Shown: piece after piece, positions 57,583-64,000 of the stretch
Position numbering within the stretch: position 1 is the first letter of the stretch
Layout of the letters: each line of letters begins with the position of its first letter
From: Paucidesulfovibrio gracilis DSM 16080
Lineage (GTDB): Bacteria > Desulfobacterota > Desulfovibrionia > Desulfovibrionales > Desulfovibrionaceae
Direction: 5' to 3'
Assembly (NCBI RefSeq): GCF_900167125.1
Contig: NZ_FUYC01000011.1
Span: forward strand, 1 to 64,000
DNA length: 64,000 bases
Translations under genes and position numbers: made by a program
Notes under the pieces: generated by a model
Seen by the model: only the letters and a program-made list of their open reading frames with translations
Told to the model about the DNA's origin: nothing
Database searches by the model: none

Positions 57583-60184
57583 TCCTTCCATCGTCGAAGA
57601 ATTCGTGATTGAGGCCCAGGAGCACCTCGAAAACATCGAGGACGACTTCCTGCTGCTCGGCGGCCAGAAAGAGGCGCCGGAACCGTCGCTGATCGACAAA
57701 ATTTTCCGGGCCGCGCATTCCATTAAGGGCGGTGCCGGGTTCCTCCAGTTCTCCTGCATCAGCGAGCTGGCCCACATCATGGAGACCCTGCTCTCCTCCC
57801 TGCGCTCGGGCGTAATCCCCGTCACCGACGAGATCATCGAAGGACTGCTTGCAGGCGTGGACAAACTCAATGAACTGCTGGCAGACATCGAAAACAGCAA
57901 TGATATGGACATCAGCGAGGAACACGGCCGACTCAAGACGCTGCTGGAAGGGCATATCCCCGGCCAGAGCGACCAGGAGGACGTGGCCGTGACAGACCAG
58001 GGCGGCAAGCAAACCGGCTTTGAAATAACGCCCCTGACCCTGCGGAACATTCCGAAAAATCACGAATTCATCTACGTTCTCAAGTACGACCTGGCCGAGG
58101 TCTCCAGCGAAAAGGGCGAAGGACCGCTCACGCTCATCAAGCGCCTCTCCAGCACGGGCGAAATTCTGGAAGCCCGCCTGGAAAGCGTGGACACGGACCT
58201 GAAAAAAGGCGTCCCCGAAGGGCCGCTCTGGTACGAGCTGCTCTACTCCTCCATCATCGGCCCGGAAACCATTGAATTTGCCGTGGGCCTGCCCATGGAT
58301 CGCATCACCGTGGTGGACCGCACCCAGCTCACCGCCGAGGCCGAACGTGCAGGCAGCACGGCCCTGGCCGCGCCCGAGCCGGAGGCTCCGCCGCAGGAAG
58401 CGGAACCCGCCCCCCCGGAACAACCCGCGCCCACGCCCACGCCCGCACCAGAGGAATTTCCGGCCAACATCATGGACGAACTCCAACTGCCGATCACCGA
58501 AGAAATGGTCGACCAGTTCGCCACCGAGGCCGACGAAACCCTGGACGGCGCGGAACAGGCGCTCATGGAAATTTTCGACGATCCGGACAAGGCCGAGGAG
58601 TCCCTGAACGAGGCCTTCCGCCTGATCCACAGCTTCAAGGGCAACTGCGGCCTGCTGGGATTCAAGTCCCTGGAGCGCGTCAGCCACACCATGGAAACCG
58701 TGCTGGACCATTTCAAAAGCAGCACGGTTCCCCGGCGGGAAAATGATCGCAACAGCCTCATGCGCGGACTGGATACGTTGCGCCTGGGCGTGAACGAGAT
58801 CTCCAACGACGGCAAGCTGACCATGGACAGCGTGGACGAGCTGGTGGACGAGCTGGCCGGACTGCTGCCCACCCCGGACAAACCAGAGCAGACCGGTGCC
58901 GGGACCGATGCCGGGACCGAGACCCGGCCCGCCGGGAAAAAAACACCGCCCAAGGCCAAAAAGGCCGCCCCGTTAAAAAAACTGGAACGGCGGGACATTC
59001 GCGTGGACCTGGAAAAACTGGACGTACTCATCAACCTGGTGGGGGAACTGGTCATCGCCGAAAGCATGACCACACGCCATCCAGACCTTCAGGGCATGCA
59101 CCTGGAAGGCTTTGAGCGCTCCGCCCACAATTTGCGCCGCATCATAGCCGACCTGCAGGACATCGCCATGCAGGTGCGCATGATCCCGCTCTCGCGCACC
59201 TTCCGCAAAATGATCCGGCTGGTGCACGACCTTTCTTCCAAGGCCGGGAAAAAAGTCCGGCTGGAGCTGGTGGGAGAGGATACCGAAGTGGACAAGACCG
59301 TGATCGAACAGATCGCGGACCCGCTGGTCCACATCATCCGCAACTCCGTGGACCATGGTCTGGAGCCGCCCGAAGAACGGCTCGGCGCGGGAAAGGCCGA
59401 AACCGGCATCATCACCATCGAGGCCCGACACGAAGGCGGCGAGGTACTCATCATCGTGCGTGACGACGGACGCGGCCTCTCGCGGGAAAAAATCCTTAAA
59501 AAAGCCATGGCCAACGGGCTGATCCAAGGTGACGGATCCAACATCCCGGACGGCGAAGTGTTCAAGATGATTTTCGAGGCTGGTTTTTCCACGGCCGAAA
59601 AAATCACAGACGTTTCCGGCCGGGGCGTGGGCATGGACGTGGTGCGCCGCAACCTGGAAAAACTCAAAGGCCGCGTGGACGTCCGCAGCAACGCGGGCAA
59701 GGGCGCGGAAGTCATGCTGCGCATCCCGCTGACCCTGGCCATCATCGAAGGCATGCTCATTCGCGTCGGCTCGGCCCAATACACCCTGCCCCTGCTCTCC
59801 ATCCGGGAATCCTTCCGGCCCGAGCCGAAAATGGTCACCATGACCATGGACGGCCAAGAAGTGGTCAAAGTGCGCGACGACATGATCCCGGTGGTACGAT
59901 TGCACGAATTGTATAAAACGGAACCCGATGTACACGACCTGGAAAAGGGCATTCTGGTCATCGTGGACTCGGGCAATAAGAACGTCTGCATCTTCTGCGA
60001 CGAGATCCTGGGCCAGCATCAGACCGTGATCAAGGGCTTGCCGAGCTATCTCGGCAATGCACGGGGACTCTCCGGCTGCACCATTCTGGGCAACGGCGAG
60101 GTAAGTCTGATTCTGGACGTAGGCTCCCTCATCGACATGGCCGAAGGACGCGGGGCCATGGACGCGGTTTCGTCCGAGGGCTAA
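57572..60184 (+). CDS. cheA: Chemotaxis histidine kinase CheA with two Hpt domains
   Basis: An 870-residue CheA. Two histidine-phosphotransfer domains are seen: H49 in AAHSIKGGAGF and H353 in IHSFKGNCGLLGF. A spacer rich in Pro/Glu lies between them. P3 dimerisation (DIRVDLEKLDVLINLVGELV), P4 kinase (N-box HIIRNSVDHGLEPPEER, G-box GRGVGMDVVRRNL) and a P5 CheW-like domain at the end complete it. The start overlaps the preceding gene by 11 bases. No separate CheW or CheY gene is nearby in the window. Confidence 0.93.
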   Translation: MGNDPSIVEEFVIEAQEHLENIEDDFLLLGGQKEAPEPSLIDKIFRAAHSIKGGAGFLQFSCISELAHIMETLLSSLRSGVIPVTDEIIEGLLAGVDKLNELLADIENSNDMDISEEHGRLKTLLEGHIPGQSDQEDVAVTDQGGKQTGFEITPLTLRNIPKNHEFIYVLKYDLAEVSSEKGEGPLTLIKRLSSTGEILEARLESVDTDLKKGVPEGPLWYELLYSSIIGPETIEFAVGLPMDRITVVDRTQLTAEAERAGSTALAAPEPEAPPQEAEPAPPEQPAPTPTPAPEEFPANIMDELQLPITEEMVDQFATEADETLDGAEQALMEIFDDPDKAEESLNEAFRLIHSFKGNCGLLGFKSLERVSHTMETVLDHFKSSTVPRRENDRNSLMRGLDTLRLGVNEISNDGKLTMDSVDELVDELAGLLPTPDKPEQTGAGTDAGTETRPAGKKTPPKAKKAAPLKKLERRDIRVDLEKLDVLINLVGELVIAESMTTRHPDLQGMHLEGFERSAHNLRRIIADLQDIAMQVRMIPLSRTFRKMIRLVHDLSSKAGKKVRLELVGEDTEVDKTVIEQIADPLVHIIRNSVDHGLEPPEERLGAGKAETGIITIEARHEGGEVLIIVRDDGRGLSREKILKKAMANGLIQGDGSNIPDGEVFKMIFEAGFSTAEKITDVSGRGVGMDVVRRNLEKLKGRVDVRSNAGKGAEVMLRIPLTLAIIEGMLIRVGSAQYTLPLLSIRESFRPEPKMVTMTMDGQEVVKVRDDMIPVVRLHELYKTEPDVHDLEKGILVIVDSGNKNVCIFCDEILGQHQTVIKGLPSYLGNARGLSGCTILGNGEVSLILDVGSLIDMAEGRGAMDAVSSEG

Positions 60185-60346
60185 AACGGACGAACCGCCG
60201 AGGACGGCGGACCAATCAACGCGTAACCACGACGCGGAAGCGACTCCCAACGGATCGCCGCCATGTCGTATTCCCCCGGGGAGGGGGTGAAGCCCGGCCT
60301 GAACACCACTGTCCCGCACTGGGACAAGGATTGCACGGAGGATGCA

Positions 60347-62497
60347 ATGTTGTTCAGGAAAATCGGGCTGGGATGGAAGATCGGAACGGGATTCGCCGTG
60401 GTGCTTTGCTTCGTGCTCCTCGTGGGCGCGGTAGGCTCCCTTGGCATGACCCGCATCAAGCAGGCCGTGAACATGGCCACCGAAGCCGGGGAATTGAACC
60501 GGCTCATTGAACTGGCCCGGGTCCACGCCCGGACCTATATGACGTCCGGCGACAAAACCCACGTGGCCCAATGCGACGCCACCCTGCAACAGGTGTTCGG
60601 CGAGCTGGAAACCATGCGCGCCACAGCCGGAGCCGAAGAGGCCGAACTCTTCGACACGGCGCTCACCCATGTACGCGATTACGACCGCCTCTTTGAGGAG
60701 TACGTTGCCGAGGACAAGCTGCGGGCCGAAATGGACTGGCAGATGGTTCTTTCCGCACGCGCCACAGTCAAGGAGGCCAAGCTGCTGCAATCCCGGCTGG
60801 AGCAGCGCGCCCTGGAATACGCCGGCGGCCCGGACGGACCCGTGACCGCGTCCCAGGCCGGGCAGGCCACGGAAATCCTGGTGGAGCATCTCCAGGCCAG
60901 ACGGCATGAAAAAAACTACATCATCCGCGAAAAGCAGGAATACCTGGACCGCGTGGCCAAGCTGGTGGCCTCCACGCAAAAACGCTGTGTCTCCTTGGAA
61001 CGCCGGCTACCCGAAGCGGATCTGGAGGCTTTGGCGCGCACCGTGCGTGAGCAAACCGAGGTCTACTGGGTCAACTACCAGGCCGTGGTCCAGTCCATGC
61101 GCAAACTCAGCCGCATGGACGCGGAAATGAACCAACTGGCCCTGGCCGCGGAACGCGCTCTGGAAGGCGTGGTTTTGTCCAAGGCCCGCACAACACAAAA
61201 AACCCAATCCCTGGCCATGTCCGCCATCATCGTGGGGTTCATCGCGGCAGTGCTCCTCGGCAGCCTCATCGCCGTGCTCATTGTGCGCTGCGTAACCAAG
61301 GGCATCGGCGCGGCCATGGACTGCCTGAGCGCCGTAAGCCGTGGCGACCTGCGTGCGGAACCGGATCAGGCCATGCTCGACCGGGGCGACCAGGTGGGCG
61401 ATCTGATGCGCATGCTCCGGCACACCATCACGGCCCAGCGCCGCAAGGAAGAACTGGCCGAAGCCATTGCCGAAGGCGATCTCACCCACGACATGGAACC
61501 GGCATCCGAAAGCGACCAGCTCGGCAAGGCGCTGCAACGCATGACCGAGGGACTGCGCTCCATTCTCGGCACGGTGCAGGCCGCAGCCCTGCGTATTGCC
61601 TCGGGCGCGCGGCAGGTTTCCGACTCCAGCGGCGCCCTCTCCCAAGGGGCAACGGAACAGGCCGGATCCCTGGAGGAAATCTCCAGCTCCATGATGGAAA
61701 TCAACTCCCAGACCAAAAACAATGCGGACAACGCAGCCCTGGCCAGCGACGTGGTCATCCAGGCCCGCGACAAGGCCCGGGAGGGTGCGGACCACATGGG
61801 CCGCATGACCGAAGCCATGGAAGAAATCGAAGAGTCCAGCCAGTCCATCGGGCGAATCATCAAGGTCATTGACGAAATCGCGTTCCAAACCAATCTGCTG
61901 GCCCTGAACGCGGCCGTGGAAGCAGCCCGCGCCGGAAAGCACGGCCAGGGATTCGCCGTGGTGGCGGACGAAGTGCGCAATCTTGCCGGACGAAGCGCCA
62001 AGGCCGCCCAGGAGACCGCCCAACTCATCGAAGGCTCGGTTTCACGCGTGCGCATCGGCAGTGAAATCGCAGGACAGACTGCCGAGGCCTTGGAAGGCAT
62101 TGTCACGGACGTGGGGCGCGCAGCCGAACTCGTGGCGGAAATCGCGGCGGCTTCCGGAGAACAGGCCGAAGGCGTGGCCCAGGTAAACCTGGGATTGCAA
62201 CAGGTGGAACAGGTGACCCACCAAAATACCGTCAGTTCCGAACAGACTGCCGAAGCCGCGTCCCATCTCTCCAACCAGGCGGCGGACCTGCACGGCCTGC
62301 TCGATGGATTCCGGCTTGAGGAGCAGAGTTCCAATCACGATTCTCCAATGTACGCGCTGCCCTCCCCTGCGTCTCCCCCCCGGAAGGCCGATCCGGGCGC
62401 GGCAGATAATAACCGCAAAAACACCAGTATTTCAGGCGTGCAAGCTCGCCCTGAAGAAATCATTTCCCTGGATGAGGGAGATTTCGGTCGCTATTGA
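60347..62497 (+). CDS. Methyl-accepting chemotaxis protein with helical ligand-binding domain
   Basis: A 716-residue chemoreceptor. A membrane helix lies at about residues 11-33, a roughly 250-residue all-helical periplasmic domain of the HBM type, a second helix at about 288-312, then HAMP and the signalling domain with the conserved tip [21 protein letters not shown] (near residue 510). The C-terminus is acidic ([14 protein letters not shown]) with no NWETF-like methylation tether. The ATG at 60347 follows GGAGG; the longer frame from 60263 is rejected. It is cotranscribed with cheA. Confidence 0.9.
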   Translation: MLFRKIGLGWKIGTGFAVVLCFVLLVGAVGSLGMTRIKQAVNMATEAGELNRLIELARVHARTYMTSGDKTHVAQCDATLQQVFGELETMRATAGAEEAELFDTALTHVRDYDRLFEEYVAEDKLRAEMDWQMVLSARATVKEAKLLQSRLEQRALEYAGGPDGPVTASQAGQATEILVEHLQARRHEKNYIIREKQEYLDRVAKLVASTQKRCVSLERRLPEADLEALARTVREQTEVYWVNYQAVVQSMRKLSRMDAEMNQLALAAERALEGVVLSKARTTQKTQSLAMSAIIVGFIAAVLLGSLIAVLIVRCVTKGIGAAMDCLSAVSRGDLRAEPDQAMLDRGDQVGDLMRMLRHTITAQRRKEELAEAIAEGDLTHDMEPASESDQLGKALQRMTEGLRSILGTVQAAALRIASGARQVSDSSGALSQGATEQAGSLEEISSSMMEINSQTKNNADNAALASDVVIQARDKAREGADHMGRMTEAMEEIEESSQSIGRIIKVIDEIAFQTNLLALNAAVEAARAGKHGQGFAVVADEVRNLAGRSAKAAQETAQLIEGSVSRVRIGSEIAGQTAEALEGIVTDVGRAAELVAEIAAASGEQAEGVAQVNLGLQQVEQVTHQNTVSSEQTAEAASHLSNQAADLHGLLDGFRLEEQSSNHDSPMYALPSPASPPRKADPGAADNNRKNTSISGVQARPEEIISLDEGDFGRY

Positions 62498-62517
62498 TCC
62501 TGATTATGATATACATT

Positions 62518-62562
62518 GGCTTCCAGGCTTCCGTTCCGAATCAGGACGAAAACCTGGAAGCC
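62518..62562. other. Intercistronic hairpin between the two MCP genes
   Basis: A perfect 10-base-pair stem GGCTTCCAGG/CCTGGAAGCC with a 25-base loop. There is no T-run. It lies 21 bases after the first MCP stop and 98 bases before the next gene. Likely a transcript processing or stability fold. Confidence 0.55.
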
Positions 62563-62660
62563 GATCATCACGCCCAGGCGATCCCGGCCCGGCGGTGTTG
62601 TGATGTCGGCGTCTATTTTTCGTTAAAAACCCGCATCGGGGCACACAGCACGGAGGGATT

Positions 62661-64000
62661 ATGCGGTTCACCAAAGGGATTCAGTTCAAAATAGCCACAT
62701 GGACGGGCATTGCCCTGCTCGGGGTAAGCGTGGCCCTTACGGGTTTCGCCTCCCTGTCCATGTTTGACCAGCAGGTCCAAGGCTCCCGGGACCAGGCCAT
62801 GAGCATTGCCAAGGAATACGCCAGCCGCGTGGAATCCGAACTGCTCGCCCCGCTGAACATGGCGCAATCCCTGGCCGACGCCTTTGCCGCCATCAAGGAG
62901 GATAACCTCGCCACCAGCCGCGAGGAAGTCTCGCGCATGCTCCGCAGCGTGCTGCAAAGGCACCCGGAGCTTCAAGGCGTGTATACGCTCTGGGAGCCGG
63001 ACGCCTTTGACGGGCAGGACCAAATGTTCGTCAACGCCCCGGCTCATGATGAGACCGGGCGGTTCATGGCCTACTGGAACCGCGTGGGTGGCAGCCTGGC
63101 CACGGAACCGCTCTACGGCTACGACGACCCCAAGGACGGCGGCTACTACCTGAATCCCCGACGCACGGGCAAGCCCGCCGTGGTGGACCCGATTCCCTTC
63201 GTGGCGCAGGGGCGTGAAGTCCTGTTGGTTTCCGTGACCGCGCCCATTATGTACAACGGCGCCTTCCACGGCATCGTGGGTGTGGACGTGACCGTGGAAC
63301 GCCTCGCCGCCATGGCGGAAGAAGCTGATTTCTTTGAAGGCACAGGCGTCCTGGCCATCATTTCCAACAACGGCACCCTGGCCGGGGTCACCGGCCAGCC
63401 CGACCTGACCGGCAAGAACGCCAAAGCCCTGCATGAGGACTTTGATGAAGACATCAAAAGCGTGCAGGCTGGCAAAATCCGCAACGAATTCATGGACGAC
63501 GTGCTGGAAATTTTCTACCCCGTCAAAATCGGCACGGGCAGCCCCTGGGCCGTCAACCTGCTGGCCGACGACAGCGTGGTGGTGGCCCGGGCCTGGGCCA
63601 TGGCCTGGAAGATGATCTGGGTCGGCCTGGGACTGCTGCTCGTGGCCGTGGGCGTAATCTGGTGGCTGGCGGGCATATTGGCTCGCCCTGTCAAATACAT
63701 CTCCCGCAGCGCGGAACTGGCCGCCATCGGCGATGTGGACATGAAGGAGCTGGATCGTAACGCCCGCGACCGCATGCTCAAGCGTGGGGACGAACTGGGC
63801 GAGGCCGGCCGCGCCTTCGCCTCCATGGTGGACTATTTCCGCGACAAGGCCCAGGCCGCAAAAAAAATCGCAGACGGCGACCTGACCGTGGAAATCCACC
63901 CCGCTTCCCCCAAGGACGAACTGGGCAACGCCCTGGAGCGCATGGTCCATTCCCTGAACGGTGCCATGGGCGAAATCCAGACCGCAGCCGCACAAGTTGC
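62661..64000 (+). CDS. Methyl-accepting chemotaxis protein with dCache domain (cut by window end)
   Basis: The first 446 residues of a second chemoreceptor. A membrane helix lies at about residues 11-33, then a double-Cache sensor domain (about 35-310, with QGVYTLWEPDAFDGQDQMF and GIVGVDVTVERLAAM), a second membrane helix at about 317-340 and the start of HAMP. The signalling domain lies beyond the window. The start has a GGAGG site. The dCache fold usually binds amino acids, organic acids or similar small ligands. Confidence 0.9.
   Translation, partial: MRFTKGIQFKIATWTGIALLGVSVALTGFASLSMFDQQVQGSRDQAMSIAKEYASRVESELLAPLNMAQSLADAFAAIKEDNLATSREEVSRMLRSVLQRHPELQGVYTLWEPDAFDGQDQMFVNAPAHDETGRFMAYWNRVGGSLATEPLYGYDDPKDGGYYLNPRRTGKPAVVDPIPFVAQGREVLLVSVTAPIMYNGAFHGIVGVDVTVERLAAMAEEADFFEGTGVLAIISNNGTLAGVTGQPDLTGKNAKALHEDFDEDIKSVQAGKIRNEFMDDVLEIFYPVKIGTGSPWAVNLLADDSVVVARAWAMAWKMIWVGLGLLLVAVGVIWWLAGILARPVKYISRSAELAAIGDVDMKELDRNARDRMLKRGDELGEAGRAFASMVDYFRDKAQAAKKIADGDLTVEIHPASPKDELGNALERMVHSLNGAMGEIQTAAAQV

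Noticed and set aside
58973-60979. 668-residue open frame on the minus strand
   Set aside because: Antisense shadow of cheA and the first MCP gene.

Overview
The window looks like a chromosomal segment from a GC-rich, Gram-negative, anaerobic sulfate-reducer-type Deltaproteobacterium (Desulfovibrionales). This is inferred from the gene content. An F1-type ATP synthase operon with separate b' and b genes (atpF'-F-H-A-G-D-C) but no a or c subunit genes follows an mre/mrd cell-shape operon and a bactofilin gene. There are also a ferredoxin-dependent 2-oxoacid oxidoreductase (korDABC), a MucR-type regulator and several chemotaxis genes. About 50 protein genes, one 6S RNA gene and a number of terminators and promoter candidates can be supported. 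I saw no tRNA, rRNA, CRISPR array or insertion sequence.

Layout. 0-5 kb (minus): amtB-glnB-glnD nitrogen control, with a consensus sigma-54 promoter upstream of amtB. 5-10.3 kb (minus): a ZIP metal transporter, an acylphosphatase-like protein without catalytic residues, a MucR-like regulator with a degraded zinc finger, an AT-rich gene-free stretch, then purD-purE-moaA. 10.5-13.3 kb: two tandem cassettes, each a LysR regulator divergent from a roughly 55-61 residue membrane protein; the two cassettes are paralogous. 13.6-23.1 kb (minus): korD-A-B-C-sucC-sucD, a DASS-type anion symporter, a GlcD-like FAD dehydrogenase and a GlcF-like Fe-S partner. Together they suggest uptake and oxidation of a dicarboxylic 2-hydroxyacid through 2-oxoglutarate and succinyl-CoA to succinate plus ATP.

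23.7-31.3 kb: single genes and short units on both strands: a lipoprotein, a GT2 glycosyltransferase, two arsC-type genes, cheR, argC, a DUF1844 gene, cheV and a YhcC-type radical SAM gene. 31.5-37.1 kb (plus): mreB-mreC-mreD-mrdA-rodA and bactofilin (rod shape). 37.3-43.2 kb (plus): the ATP synthase operon, ending in a strong terminator. 43.3-47.2 kb (plus): glmU, a zapB-like gene, zapA, 6S RNA and rny, also with a strong terminator.

47.4-54.1 kb: a membrane-anchored TPR protein, then an isolated phage major capsid protein gene with one or two small companions and no other phage genes, then a Pat-type protein acetyltransferase and a PpnN-type nucleosidase. 54.4-64 kb (plus): a sigma-54 activator with a pseudo-receiver, followed by a chemosensory operon: an anti-sigma-kinase/STAS fusion, a CheA with two Hpt domains, and two methyl-accepting chemotaxis proteins, the last cut by the window edge.

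The strongest candidates for undescribed biology are the duplicated LysR/micro-membrane-protein cassettes with a shared upstream element, and the orphan capsid cassette. The sequence supports the structure of both but not their function.
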